DNA of 64,000 nucleotides, from positions 62,001 through 126,000 of the forward strand of contig NZ_VTSX01000001.1 in NCBI RefSeq assembly GCF_008329705.1, read 5' to 3'. The position numbers and the translations under genes were made by a program. The DNA comes from Chryseobacterium sp. SN22 (lineage in GTDB: Bacteria; Bacteroidota; Bacteroidia; Flavobacteriales; Weeksellaceae). Below, in pieces: positions 55,300 to 64,000 of the stretch (within the stretch, counting starts at the first letter, position 1; each line of letters starts with the position of its first letter). The notes under the pieces were generated by a model. It was given only the letters and a program-made list of their open reading frames with translations. It searched no databases and was not told the DNA's origin.

Positions 55300-56289
55300 A
55301 TGAAAGAAATTCTTCAATACCTTTTCAACCATCATACGCTTTCCAAATCGCAGGCGAAGGCGATCATGATTGAAATTGCTCAAAATAAATTCAACCCTAC
55401 GGAAGTAACGGCCTTTGTTACCGTTTTTCTAATGCGGAATATTACCCTGCCGGAACTGGAAGGTTTCCGCGATGCCCTCCTGCAGATGGCCGTTCCCGTA
55501 AATATTGATGCAGAAGACGCCATCGATATTGTAGGAACCGGCGGCGACGGCAAGAATACGATCAATATCTCTACCCTCGCTAGCTTTGTAGTGGCGGGTG
55601 CGGGACAGAAAGTAACAAAACACGGAAATTATGGTGCTTCCACCATCACGGGATCATCCAACGTACTGGAAGCATTGGGTTATGAATTTAAAAACAATTC
55701 GCAACAGCTTCAGGAAGAACTGGATAAAGCTAACATCTGCTTTTTGCATGCCCCTTATTTTCATCCGGCCCTGCAATCCGTCGGAGCGCTAAGAAAATCA
55801 TTGGGACTGAGAACTTTTTTCAATCTTCTCGGCCCGCTGGTGAATCCTGTGAAGCCGCAGTTTTCGGTGATCGGTGTTTATAACCTTGAAATCGCACGGA
55901 TCTACCAATATCTCCTACAAAAAGACAGCCGCCAGTTTACCCTGGTCCATGGAATGGATGGTTATGATGAAATCAGTTTAACGGGTGACAGCAAGATCAT
56001 CAGTAAAAAAGGGGAAGCGGTGTACACGACAGAGGATTTAGGTTTTACAGCCGTCACTCCGGAAAGCATTCAGGCCGGCGCGACACCGGAGGAAACGGCA
56101 GAGATGTTCAGAAATATCCTTGAAGGAAAAGGAACAGACGAACAGAATTCCGTGGTAATTGCTAATGCAGCGGTTGCCTTATTTTACACCGGTAAATTCG
56201 GAAGCTATGAAGACTGCCTTTCCATGGCGAAAGAGAGCCTGTATGGCGGAAAGGCCATGCAGAGCCTGAAAATATTGTTGAATGAATAA
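55300..56289 (+). CDS. trpD: Anthranilate phosphoribosyltransferase
   Basis: TrpD adds phosphoribosyl to anthranilate using PRPP. The 329-residue protein has the PRPP-binding GTGGDGKNTINIST near residue 80, the KHGNYGASTITGSSN block, and the later GLRTFFNLLGPLVNP with the conserved Arg and Asn. This is the usual length for the stand-alone enzyme. It lies 10 bases after trpG in the operon. Confidence 0.97.
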   Translation: MKEILQYLFNHHTLSKSQAKAIMIEIAQNKFNPTEVTAFVTVFLMRNITLPELEGFRDALLQMAVPVNIDAEDAIDIVGTGGDGKNTINISTLASFVVAGAGQKVTKHGNYGASTITGSSNVLEALGYEFKNNSQQLQEELDKANICFLHAPYFHPALQSVGALRKSLGLRTFFNLLGPLVNPVKPQFSVIGVYNLEIARIYQYLLQKDSRQFTLVHGMDGYDEISLTGDSKIISKKGEAVYTTEDLGFTAVTPESIQAGATPEETAEMFRNILEGKGTDEQNSVVIANAAVALFYTGKFGSYEDCLSMAKESLYGGKAMQSLKILLNE

Positions 56290-56299
56290 ATGAAAAGGC

Positions 56300-57079
56300 A
56301 TGAATATTTTAGATAAAATCGTCCAAAGAAAGCAAGAAGAACTGGCGTTCTCGAAATCACAAATTTCCGTTCAGCAGCTTAAAGATTCGGAATTTTTCGG
56401 AAGGAAAGGGCTTTCTTTAAAAGAAACGTTAAAAACGAAAAGCGGAATCATTGCTGAATTTAAAAGACAATCTCCGTCTAAAGGGATCATCAACGACAAA
56501 GCTTCACCGCTGGAAGTGGTTTCTGCTTATGAACATTCCGGAGCCAGCGCAGTTTCGGTTCTGACGGACCGGGATTTTTTCGGCGGAAGTTCCGATGATA
56601 TCTTAAGCATCAGGAACCATATCCGGATTCCTGTTCTGAGAAAGGATTTTATGGTGGACGAATACCAGTTTTACGAAGCGAAATCCATTGGCGCCGATGT
56701 CGTTTTGCTGATCGCAGCCTGCCTTTCCCCTCAGCAGGTTCAGGAGTTCACGGCACTTTCCCATGAACTTGGATTGGAAGTGTTGCTTGAAATCCACTCG
56801 GAGGAAGAATTAAAACATATTAACCCGGATATTGATTTTGCCGGCATCAACAACAGGAACCTGAAAGATTTCAAAGTGGACCTCCAGCATTCCGTTGATC
56901 TTAAAAACAGGCTGCCCGAAGGAATTCTATCCGTAGCCGAAAGCGGTATTTACAGCGAGGAAGATTTTAAATACTTAAAAGAAACAGGCTTCGACGGATT
57001 TTTAATGGGTGAATATTTTATGAAAGACGAAAATCCGGGAAATAAATTCTCTGAATTTGTTTCAAATGTAACAATATAA
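56300..57079 (+). CDS. trpC: Indole-3-glycerol phosphate synthase
   Basis: TrpC closes the indole ring from carboxyphenylamino-deoxyribulose phosphate. The 259-residue TIM barrel has the catalytic EFKRQSPSKG, VLTDRDFFGGS, LRKDFMVDEYQ, GINNRNLKDF and SVAESGI motifs. It is a single-function enzyme separate from TrpF, which follows 18 bases later. Confidence 0.97.
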   Translation: MNILDKIVQRKQEELAFSKSQISVQQLKDSEFFGRKGLSLKETLKTKSGIIAEFKRQSPSKGIINDKASPLEVVSAYEHSGASAVSVLTDRDFFGGSSDDILSIRNHIRIPVLRKDFMVDEYQFYEAKSIGADVVLLIAACLSPQQVQEFTALSHELGLEVLLEIHSEEELKHINPDIDFAGINNRNLKDFKVDLQHSVDLKNRLPEGILSVAESGIYSEEDFKYLKETGFDGFLMGEYFMKDENPGNKFSEFVSNVTI

Positions 57080-57097
57080 CGGTTTATCAATACAACA

Positions 57098-57745
57098 ATG
57101 ATGGAAAGCCAGCAAGTGAAACTTAAAGTTTGCGGATTGACTCGGATTGAACAGATTCAGGAACTGATTTTGATGGAAACTGATTTCCTTGGTTTCATTT
57201 TCTACGAAAAATCGCCCCGTTATGCACTGAATCATCTGACTTTGGAAGAAATTTCAACGATCGGCCATCAGGCAAAAGTCGGGATCTTTGTGAACGAAAG
57301 CCTGGAAAAACTTGCAGAAACAGCAAATAAGGCAAAACTGGATTTTATTCAGCTGCACGGCGATGAGGATGAATATTTTATTGTTGAACTAAGAAAATTA
57401 ATCAGTCCCAAAACCGGAATTATTAAAGCCATCAGAATAGGTAATCAGGACCCGGATGAATTACAGAAAATAATCGACAATAATGGGTCAATGGTCAATT
57501 ACCTGCTCTTTGACACCGATTCCAAAGCATTCGGCGGAACCGGCAAAACATTCGACTGGAATCTGCTGAACAACATCGAAATTCCTCTACCCTACTTTTT
57601 AAGCGGCGGGATTTCGGAAAAAAATATTGGCTGCGTAGGAATGCTGCGTCAAAAGCCCTTTGCTCTGGATATCAATTCTAAATTTGAAATTGAACCGGGT
57701 ATTAAAGAAATAGACAAAATAAGAAATTTTAAAAATAAAATCTAG
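57098..57745 (+). CDS. trpF: Phosphoribosylanthranilate isomerase
   Basis: TrpF performs the Amadori rearrangement of phosphoribosylanthranilate. The 215-residue TIM barrel has the catalytic Cys in KVCGLTR and the FIQLHGDED block. The phosphate-binding end contains LLFDTDSKAFGGTGKTFDW and YFLSGGIS. The final GALDINSKFE-like motif reads ALDINSKFEIEPG. Two adjacent ATGs (57098 and 57101) could start it. Confidence 0.96.
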   Translation: MMESQQVKLKVCGLTRIEQIQELILMETDFLGFIFYEKSPRYALNHLTLEEISTIGHQAKVGIFVNESLEKLAETANKAKLDFIQLHGDEDEYFIVELRKLISPKTGIIKAIRIGNQDPDELQKIIDNNGSMVNYLLFDTDSKAFGGTGKTFDWNLLNNIEIPLPYFLSGGISEKNIGCVGMLRQKPFALDINSKFEIEPGIKEIDKIRNFKNKI

Positions 57746-57827
57746 ATAAAAAAGTTCTGAGGGGACAGCTTACAATAGAATCGGATAAATCTGATTTAAC
57801 CAATTATTTTAAAACACAAAAACAACA

Positions 57828-58391
57828 ATGAAAAAACATTATTCAAGGAAGCTGAAGCTTTTAAAATTCAGAAAACCTTATTTTAACGGCATAGAAAGAA
57901 AAGTGTACCGGATTTTATTTCCCCGCAAATTTAAAAATGAAAAAATACAATTGCTGCATGATTTTGTCTCAAAAAACGATGTCAACATAGAGTATTGGTA
58001 CCCGGAAGGTTTGCTGGGTAATTTTATCGGAATCATTAAAGACTTCACTCCGGAAGACATCAGTTATTTCTTTGAAACCATTAACCTGTGGGACAGTTAT
58101 CATATGGTGGTGATCGCTGACAAGCTGCTCGACAATCATGTCAAGGAAAGTGTGAAGTATGATTTCGGAACAGTGTACTGCAGAATTTTCTGCCAATATG
58201 AAAAATTTGATTCATATTATTTGATTGACAATCTTGAAATAGCAATTAATACGTATAATTCCAAACCGGATATTATACTGCTTATCGACCTTACGGCCAA
58301 AGTGCAATTATTATATAACCATCAACGGATCGGAAAGCAACAATTTGATTATACCCTTTTATTAATAAAAAAATTACAAAATGAATTATAA
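57828..58391 (+). CDS. Unknown protein inserted between trpF and trpB
   Basis: This 187-residue protein interrupts the order trpF-trpB. Its last codons overlap the trpB start by 11 bases, so it is part of the operon and translationally linked to trpB. It is rich in Lys, Tyr and Phe, with a basic N-terminus ([15 protein letters not shown]) and a central helical part ([21 protein letters not shown]). No signal peptide, membrane helix or known motif is seen. Its coding sequence looks more AT-rich than the neighbouring trp genes, which may mean later acquisition. The function is unknown. Confidence 0.75.
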   Translation: MKKHYSRKLKLLKFRKPYFNGIERKVYRILFPRKFKNEKIQLLHDFVSKNDVNIEYWYPEGLLGNFIGIIKDFTPEDISYFFETINLWDSYHMVVIADKLLDNHVKESVKYDFGTVYCRIFCQYEKFDSYYLIDNLEIAINTYNSKPDIILLIDLTAKVQLLYNHQRIGKQQFDYTLLLIKKLQNEL

Positions 58392-59586
58392 AAACCCGGA
58401 TGAAAACGGATATTACGGAGAATTCGGCGGGGCATTTATCCCAGAAATGCTGTATCCGAATGTAGAAGAATTGCAGAAAAGCTATATCGGCATTATTGAA
58501 TCGGAAGATTTTCAGAGGGAATACCAGGAGCTGCTGAAAAATTATGTGGGCCGCGCCACACCTCTGTATTTTTCCAGGAATTTAAGTCAGAAGTATAACA
58601 CCAAAATATACCTGAAACGGGAGGACCTCAACCATACCGGAGCCCATAAGATCAATAATGCTTTGGGACAGGTTTTACTGGCCAGGCGGCTTGGCAAAAA
58701 CAGGATCATTGCAGAGACCGGTGCCGGGCAGCATGGCGTAGCCACCGCAACAGCCTGCGCGCTGCTGGGACTGGAATGTATTGTCTACATGGGAGAAGTG
58801 GATATTCAGCGGCAGGCGCCGAATGTAGCGCGGATGAAAATGCTGGGAGCCAAAGTCGTTCCCGCCACTTCAGGTTCCAAAACCCTGAAAGATGCGGTGA
58901 ATGAAGCCTTACGCGACTGGATCAACAATCCCGTAACCACGCATTATGTGATCGGAAGTGTGGTTGGTCCGCATCCTTTCCCGGATCTGGTGGCAAGATT
59001 CCAGAGCATCATTTCAAAGGAAATCAAGGAACAGCTTCTGGAACAGGCCGGCCGTGAAAACCCGGATTATGTAATCGCCTGTGTGGGAGGCGGAAGCAAC
59101 GCTGCGGGAACCTTCTACCATTTCGTGAACGAGGAAGACGTCAAAATCATCGCTGCCGAAGCCGGAGGTTTCGGCGTGGATTCCGGGAAGTCGGCAGCTA
59201 CAACTTTCCTGGGAACGTTAGGGGTTTTACATGGCAGCAAAAGCCTGGTAATGCAGACCGCTGACGGACAGGTAATCGAGCCCCATTCCATTTCCGCAGG
59301 ACTGGATTATCCCGGGATCGGACCTTTCCACGCCAATCTGTTCATGGAAAAACGTGCGGAATTTTTCAGCATTACGGATAAGGAAGCATTACAGTCGGCC
59401 TTTGAACTCACCAAGCTGGAAGGCATCATTCCGGCTCTGGAAAGTGCCCATGCTCTGGCTGTTTTAGATAAAAAAGAATTTAACGAAAACGATATTGTGG
59501 TCATCTGCCTGAGCGGCCGCGGTGATAAGGATATGGAGACGTATTTGAAAAGGCTGGATGAGGGAAGCGGGAAGATGGAAGCTTAA
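58381..59586 (+). CDS. trpB: Tryptophan synthase beta chain
   Basis: TrpB condenses indole with serine using PLP. The 401-residue protein has the PLP lysine (Lys90) in [14 protein letters not shown], the phosphate-binding [10 protein letters not shown], and [12 protein letters not shown]. It is the standard TrpB1 length and should form an alpha2beta2 complex with TrpA encoded 41 bases downstream. Its ATG lies inside the end of the preceding unknown gene. Confidence 0.97.
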   Translation: MNYKNPDENGYYGEFGGAFIPEMLYPNVEELQKSYIGIIESEDFQREYQELLKNYVGRATPLYFSRNLSQKYNTKIYLKREDLNHTGAHKINNALGQVLLARRLGKNRIIAETGAGQHGVATATACALLGLECIVYMGEVDIQRQAPNVARMKMLGAKVVPATSGSKTLKDAVNEALRDWINNPVTTHYVIGSVVGPHPFPDLVARFQSIISKEIKEQLLEQAGRENPDYVIACVGGGSNAAGTFYHFVNEEDVKIIAAEAGGFGVDSGKSAATTFLGTLGVLHGSKSLVMQTADGQVIEPHSISAGLDYPGIGPFHANLFMEKRAEFFSITDKEALQSAFELTKLEGIIPALESAHALAVLDKKEFNENDIVVICLSGRGDKDMETYLKRLDEGSGKMEA

Positions 59587-59627
59587 CGCATTATAAAAAT
59601 AAATCAATTTAAATTTAAACTAACTTT

Positions 59628-60416
59628 ATGAACGATAATAACATCCAGCACCCAGCTTCCGGCTTCCAGCCTCAAAAAAAACTAAACATCTACTTCACCG
59701 CAGGAATTCCCCAACTGGAAAATACTGCCGAAATTATAAGACTGATCCAGGATTCGGGAGCCGACATGATGGAAATCGGGATGCCGTATTCGGATCCGGT
59801 GGCGGACGGACCGGTCATTCAGCAGGCCCATGAACAGGCACTGCGAAACGGGATGACCATTGAAAAGCTGTTTGCCCAACTGAAATCCGTTAAAGACGAG
59901 ATCCGAATTCCTGTAATTTTAATGGGATATATCAATCCTGTTCTAAGCTTCGGTTTCGAGAATTTCTGCCGGGAATGTTCGGAAAGCGGGGTTTCAGGAC
60001 TGATTATTCCCGATTTACCGCCGATCGAATTTGAAAAAAAATACCGTGATGTTTTAAAACAATACCAGCTGAACTTCACCTTTTTGGTCACTCCGGAGAC
60101 TTCGGATGAACGGATTTCATACCTGGATTCTTTAAGCTCCGGATTTCTGTATGCCGTCAGCTCTTCGTCCACCACAGGAAATAAAAATACGGTTCTGAAA
60201 AATGAAGACTACCTTTCAAGACTGGCGGCACTCCCGCTGAAAAATCCGGTAATGATCGGTTTTGGGATCAAATCCAGGGAAGATTTTGAAAATGTCACTG
60301 AAAAAGCGGACGGCGGAATTATCGGAACCGCATTTGTCAACATTCTTTTACAGCATGAAGACTGGAACAACAAAGCCGCTGATTTCATCCGTTCCATTAA
60401 CGGTAAAAATCACTAA
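59628..60416 (+). CDS. trpA: Tryptophan synthase alpha chain
   Basis: TrpA cleaves indole-glycerol phosphate to indole, which is channelled to TrpB. The 262-residue TIM barrel has the catalytic Glu in MEIGMPYSDPVADGP, GLIIPDLPPIE with the catalytic Asp, and GFGIKSREDF. The first 17 residues (NDNNIQHPASGFQPQKK) are a low-complexity extension before the family core KLNIYFTAGIP. It is the last trp gene; lipB follows 22 bases later. Confidence 0.96.
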   Translation: MNDNNIQHPASGFQPQKKLNIYFTAGIPQLENTAEIIRLIQDSGADMMEIGMPYSDPVADGPVIQQAHEQALRNGMTIEKLFAQLKSVKDEIRIPVILMGYINPVLSFGFENFCRECSESGVSGLIIPDLPPIEFEKKYRDVLKQYQLNFTFLVTPETSDERISYLDSLSSGFLYAVSSSSTTGNKNTVLKNEDYLSRLAALPLKNPVMIGFGIKSREDFENVTEKADGGIIGTAFVNILLQHEDWNNKAADFIRSINGKNH

Positions 60417-60438
60417 ATTTGTACAGTCAAAAAAGGAT

Positions 60439-61173
60439 ATGAATACCATTCAGAATAAAACCGTCGCATTTGAAGATTTGGGAACCCGCGATTACCAGTC
60501 GGCCTGGGATTACCAGGAATCGCTGATGAAGAACATCATCGATCTTAAAATCAGAAACCGGGATCTTCCTGCCGAGCAGCATCTGGCAACACCCAACCAT
60601 TTTTTACTGGTGGAACACCCTCATGTGTATACGCTGGGGAAAAGCGGCCACGAAGAAAATATGCTTGCCGGAATCGATAAGCTGAAGGAAATCGATGCCA
60701 CTTTTGTAAAAGTCAACCGCGGTGGCGATATTACCTATCACGGCTACGGACAGATTGTCGGTTATCCGATCCTGGACCTTGAAAATTTCTTTACCGATAT
60801 CCACAAATACATGCGGAACCTGGAGGAAGTGATCATCCGTACCATCGCCGAATATGGTCTGAATGGTGAACGTTCGCCGGGTGAAACGGGCGTCTGGCTG
60901 GATGTCGGAAAACCATACGCCCGGAAGATCTGTGCGATGGGCGTAAAAGCTTCCCGCTGGGTAACCCTGCACGGTTTCGCCTTGAATGTAAACACCGATA
61001 TGCGGTATTTCGAATATATTATTCCGTGCGGGATCAAAGACAAGCAGGTAACTTCTCTGAAAAGGGAACTGGAGCGGGAACTGACCCCTGAGGAAATGGA
61101 AGAGATCAAAGCAAAGATCCGGAAGCATTTTGAAGAAGTTTTTGAAGCGGAACTGCAATTCAATAGCTTGTAA
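60439..61173 (+). CDS. lipB: Octanoyl-[acyl-carrier-protein]:protein transferase LipB
   Basis: LipB transfers octanoyl from ACP to lipoyl domains of dehydrogenases and GcvH. The 244-residue protein has GGDITYHGYGQIVGYPI, the catalytic Lys in GVKASRWVTLHGFALNV and the catalytic Cys in YIIPCGI. I chose the ATG at 60439; the open frame extends upstream into trpA, but that part is only its shadow. It is likely co-transcribed with the trp genes and followed by the operon terminator. Confidence 0.95.
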   Translation: MNTIQNKTVAFEDLGTRDYQSAWDYQESLMKNIIDLKIRNRDLPAEQHLATPNHFLLVEHPHVYTLGKSGHEENMLAGIDKLKEIDATFVKVNRGGDITYHGYGQIVGYPILDLENFFTDIHKYMRNLEEVIIRTIAEYGLNGERSPGETGVWLDVGKPYARKICAMGVKASRWVTLHGFALNVNTDMRYFEYIIPCGIKDKQVTSLKRELERELTPEEMEEIKAKIRKHFEEVFEAELQFNSL

Positions 61174-61230
61174 CAATAACAGCAACAACATCAGGTGTTT
61201 TTTAAACCTCTCTGATTTCATCCATACTTT

Positions 61231-61256
61231 TATCCCGTCATCTGTATGACGGGATA
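61231..61256 (+). terminator. Terminator of the trp-lipB operon
   Basis: An 11-bp perfect stem (TATCCCGTCAT, 61231-61241, against 61246-61256) with a CTGT loop is followed by a T-rich stretch. Confidence 0.85.
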
Positions 61257-61334
61257 ATTTTTACCGTGTTCAGTATTTTTAGGACAGTATTGAATTATTA
61301 ATTTTATTTTTGACGGTTTAAATAAAGAAACTTA

Positions 61335-62365
61335 ATGACACGGACTTTCAAATGCATCTGCCTTCTCTTCTTTTTATCCTTCACCAGCTCCCTTGCACAG
61401 GACCAATATATTTTTGAGATCGACAGCCTGATCCATATCAAAAATCCCAGAAATTTCAACGGCGTTATCCTGATTACCAAAAAAGGGAAAGTACAATACT
61501 CAAGGGCTTACGGGATCAGGGATATCTACGATCCGGTTTCGCTGCAAATGGATGACCGGTTCGAAATCATGTCGAACACCAAACAGATCACAGCCGTTCT
61601 GCTGTTGCAGGAAGCAGAAAAAGGAAAAGTCGATCTTCAGGCTCCTATCAGCAGGTACCTGGATGACCTTACCGAACCGTGGGCAGATTCCGTTACCGTC
61701 CATCAGCTGCTGAACCATACCCATGGAATTACGGATCTTAATAAACCTCTGGCATTTAAACCCGGATCGGATTTTAAATACGGCAATCTTTCCAATATTC
61801 TTTTAGGAAAAATCATCGAAAAAGTATCGGGACAGTCTTATAAATCTGCGGCAGAAAATCTATTCCGGAAATTGGGCATGAATGATACTTTTTGCTACCT
61901 GAAAGAAGAGCAAAGAAAACGGGTAACCGGACATAGGGCCGACCGTAATATTTTCAGCACGGTTGAAGAATCTTTTATTACGGACGAGAACCTGCCGGCA
62001 GACGGCATCGTCACGACCGCAAAAGGCCTTTCAATATGGAATGATGCCCTTCACGAAGGAAAAATCCTGACTCCTGAAATGTACCGGTTCATGACCACTC
62101 CGTCAGCAATGTCCCAGCATGATGTTTCGGAAAAGAAAAAGCAGGCTATGGTTATAATATCAGAATAGTAAACGATCAGGAAATTCCATATTTCGGGCAT
62201 ACGGGTTTGGGTGACGGTTTTACTTCGCTCAATGTTTACTTTCCTAAAAGTAAAGTAAGCCTTATTATTCTGGAAAACCAGATGAATGAAAACAGTGATC
62301 TGTATTATTACTTTGAAAAAGAAATCAAAAACATCATTTTAAGCAGCAATCTGGTGAAAGAATAA
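61335..62365 (+). pseudogene. Frameshifted serine hydrolase (class C beta-lactamase family)
   Basis: The first frame (61335-62168, 277 residues) has a signal peptide ending at SLAQ. It carries the SxxK motif in MSNTKQ and a YGN-type second motif in FKYGNLSN. It ends early at TAG. The adjacent frame continues without a gap in homology: GYGYNIRIVNDQEIPYFGHTG then the C-terminal helix region, ending at TAA 62363-62365. The third catalytic motif (HTG) lies only in the second part. A one-base change near the A-rich tract at 62131-62140 explains the split. It is either a recent pseudogene or a sequencing error. Confidence 0.8.
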
Positions 62366-62593
62366 TTTGTTCGCACCTTTTAAAAACCGGCGTCCCATAA
62401 AATTTTCCGGCTTCTACATCTCTTGTTATCTTTTTAAATGACAGTAATTTACCTGTATTCCGATAAATATTAAGTATCCGCTTATTTTTTTAATAAAAAT
62501 ATTTTTTGCATTTATTTTTTTATTACATTTAATATCACAAAACAGTGAACTAAACAACAAGTTTGCTAAATATTAACCAAACAAAATAAAACT
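62366..62593. other. AT-rich region upstream of the protein-glutaminase gene
   Basis: This very AT-rich region of about 230 bases presumably holds the glutaminase promoter. No element matches the -7 consensus well enough to name. Confidence 0.4.
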
Positions 62594-63547
62594 ATGAAAC
62601 AGCTTCTGTTATCCATGATGGCATTTGTGACCATTGCGTCCTTTAATGCCTGTGCAGATTCAAATGCCGGCCAGGATCCTGCGCTTGCAAAGGAATTCAA
62701 CGAAAATACCCAAAACTTCGGAAGAACCGTCCCGGTAACCATGGAAAAAGAAAACGGTAAATACCGGGTGAATTTTATCATCACCGCCCAGAATTTTGAA
62801 ATCCAGGACAGCAGAGAAAATGCAGCCTACATTTCCATGATTGGGGAAGCTGTGAAAAATGAAACGCCGATCCATGTTTTTCTGAGAGCCAATACTAATG
62901 AAATTGTAAGAGTAGACCCACCGACGGAAGAAGATATCCGTTATTTTAAATCGCTGCTTACGAAAGAAACACGTACGGAAACCCAGAAAGCCGTAAGTGT
63001 GATTCCGAACCAGGCTACGCTAAACAGCCTTTTCACCCAAATTAAGAACCAGTCCTGCGGAACATCCACCGCATCTTCTCCCTGCATAACCTTCAGATAT
63101 GCAGTTGACGGATGCTATGCCCGGGCTCACAAGATGAGACAGATTCTCCTTAATGCAGGATATGACTGCGAAAAACAGTTTGTTTACGGAAACCTGCGGG
63201 CTTCCACCGGCACCTGCTGCGTATCATGGGGATACCATGTGGCGATATTGGTAAGCTTTAGAAATTCTTCGGGAACGGTTGAGAAAAGAATCATCGATCC
63301 TTCCCTGTTCACCAGCGGACCGGTAACGGATACGGCCTGGAGAAATGCCTGTGTGAATACCAGCTGCGGGTCTGCATCGGCCTCTTCTTATGCGAACACC
63401 GCCGGAACTGTCTACTACAGAAGTCCGTCCGGCTCTTTACTTTACGATAACAATTATGTAAATACCAATTGTGTACTGACCACTTTCGCTTCTCTTTCCG
63501 GCTGTTCCCCCAGCCCTGCACCAAGTGTAGCAAGTTGTGGATTTTAA
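62594..63547 (+). CDS. Protein-glutaminase preproprotein
   Basis: Protein-glutaminase deamidates glutamine side chains in whole proteins and is secreted. The 317-residue precursor has a signal peptide (about 1-20, with a lipobox-like FNAC), a pro-region to about 132, and a mature domain starting near AVSVIPNQATL. Placing the mature start at Ala133, the catalytic Cys174 (DGCYARAH), His215 (GYHVAIL) and Asp235 (RIIDPSLF) become mature residues 42, 83 and 103. These are the published positions for the Chryseobacterium proteolyticum enzyme as I remember them. The Cys-rich mature part also closely resembles that protein. Confidence 0.93.
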   Translation: MKQLLLSMMAFVTIASFNACADSNAGQDPALAKEFNENTQNFGRTVPVTMEKENGKYRVNFIITAQNFEIQDSRENAAYISMIGEAVKNETPIHVFLRANTNEIVRVDPPTEEDIRYFKSLLTKETRTETQKAVSVIPNQATLNSLFTQIKNQSCGTSTASSPCITFRYAVDGCYARAHKMRQILLNAGYDCEKQFVYGNLRASTGTCCVSWGYHVAILVSFRNSSGTVEKRIIDPSLFTSGPVTDTAWRNACVNTSCGSASASSYANTAGTVYYRSPSGSLLYDNNYVNTNCVLTTFASLSGCSPSPAPSVASCGF

Positions 63548-63560
63548 CCGAAAGCCATAT

Positions 63561-63587
63561 AGCTCCTGCATTTTGCAGGAGCTTTTA
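63561..63587 (+). terminator. Terminator of the protein-glutaminase gene
   Basis: A 10-bp perfect stem (AGCTCCTGCA, 63561-63570, against 63574-63583) with a 3-base loop runs into TTT. Confidence 0.8.
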
Positions 63588-63600
63588 ATTTATCATAACT

Positions 63601-63684
63601 ATGAAAATCTTTATTAATATTATTGTTTTAATCATAACAATTATCTGCTATTGCGGTAATTCCGGTTCACACGATCTAACGTAG
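63601..63684 (+). other. 27-codon remnant resembling a lipoprotein signal
   Basis: An ATG at 63601 begins MKIFINIIVLIITIICYCGNS and stops at 63682-63684. It looks like a lipoprotein signal (hydrophobic run, then Cys) without a mature part. It may be the start of a truncated gene or a tiny membrane peptide. The rest of the 325-base gap to the nitroreductase has no other coding signal. Confidence 0.3.
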
Positions 63685-63811
63685 TATAATCATTCTTTTA
63701 TTATAAATATCACATAAGATTCGGAGCATCTTGGGAAATTCGAAGTCGGAATTAATGTATGGTCAATAGACTAAGGAAATAATTCATTTAGATAAATATG
63801 ACGAAATTAAA

Positions 63812-63842
63812 TTGCACACAATTCAATTTGGCAATATCTTTG
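63812..63842 (+). promoter_or_regulatory. Promoter of the nitroreductase gene
   Basis: TTG (63812-63814) and TATCTTTG (63835-63842) with a 20-base spacer match the flavobacterial promoter consensus. They lie 30 bases before the ATG. Confidence 0.75.
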
Positions 63843-63872
63843 CAGTATAGAATTTAATAAAAATTTAACAAA

Positions 63873-64000
63873 ATGTCATTAATAGAAGATTTAAACTGGA
63901 GACATGCGGTAAAAGCTTATGATCCGGCCAAAAAAGTATCGGAGGAAGATTTGAATAAAATTCTGGAGTCGGCAAGGCTTGCCCCTACTTCATCCGGACT
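63873..64000 (+). CDS. Nitroreductase family protein (5' part only)
   Basis: The first 42 codons are present before the window ends. The start MSLIEDLNWRHAVKAYDP is followed by SEEDLNKILESARLAPTSSG, the FMN-binding N-terminal pattern of NfsB-like NAD(P)H nitroreductases. It would be a flavin enzyme of the cytoplasm. The promoter just upstream supports the start. The remainder is outside the window. Confidence 0.82.
   Translation, partial: MSLIEDLNWRHAVKAYDPAKKVSEEDLNKILESARLAPTSSG

Noticed and set aside
60262..60438. Upstream extension of the lipB frame
   Set aside because: The extra 59 residues are the shifted reading of trpA; the LipB family begins near the ATG at 60439.

Overview
The window looks like chromosomal sequence from a Bacteroidota species of the class Flavobacteriia, most probably Chryseobacterium or a close relative. 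The evidence is a PorT homologue and a type IX secretion sorting domain, two GLPGLI-family proteins, promoters of the flavobacterial TTG-N~20-TAnnTTTG type, the near absence of Shine-Dalgarno sequences, a 6S-like RNA between zapA and rny, and a close relative of the protein-glutaminase first known from Chryseobacterium proteolyticum. No rRNA, tRNA, insertion sequence, phage or CRISPR array was seen.

Layout. 1-7.5 kb: housekeeping genes (rarA, yidD, lgt, nnr, mscL, a serA-like dehydrogenase, a HAD phosphatase). 7.7-8.3 kb: a decayed lipoprotein-like gene. 8.5-15.8 kb: idi, a small secreted protein, gcvT, a DUF3060 protein, a damaged membrane-protein gene, an ArsC/Spx-like protein, a thioesterase, a sugar isomerase-like protein, a GLPGLI protein and a ClC channel. 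16.1-22.1 kb is the accessory region: a Cys-rich bacteriocin-like peptide, an MFS transporter, and a tightly packed operon. That operon holds a double-glycine precursor peptide, a lipoprotein, an ATP-grasp ligase, a 62-residue protein, a SPASM protein lacking the radical-SAM cysteines, and a GLPGLI protein. It matches the 'grasp-with-spasm' RiPP architecture. 22.5-31.5 kb: rny, 6S RNA, zapA, a coiled-coil protein, the porT-menG operon, a KAS III enzyme, a phosphoesterase, a degenerate polysaccharide deacetylase and a threonine dehydrogenase. 31.5-46.7 kb: ggt, dctA, a VOC lipoprotein, a lipid kinase, a DUF3298 lipoprotein, a pair of DUF3857/transglutaminase proteins, gyrB, cydAB and a tandem OmpA protein. 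47-52.3 kb: a T9SS-secreted delta-60-repeat protein, lysS, rlmF, cytochrome c and a small lipoprotein. 52.3-52.9 kb: another decayed gene. 53-61.2 kb: the complete tryptophan operon trpE-G-D-C-F-(unknown)-B-A followed by lipB. 61.3-64 kb: a frameshifted serine hydrolase, the protein-glutaminase and the start of a nitroreductase.

Regulation. The clearest regulatory structure is upstream of trpE: a strong-looking promoter, a 25-codon leader peptide with three consecutive Trp codons, and an intrinsic terminator with an 11-bp stem. Together they form a transcription attenuator. The promoter -7 element ends only four bases before the leader ATG, so the leader may be translated from a leaderless or nearly leaderless transcript.

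Best candidates for new biology are the grasp-with-spasm operon with its two uncharacterised small/lipoprotein partners, the bacteriocin-like peptide nearby, and the unknown 187-residue protein inside the trp operon. All functional names rest on recognised motifs and family resemblance read by eye; no database search was run.
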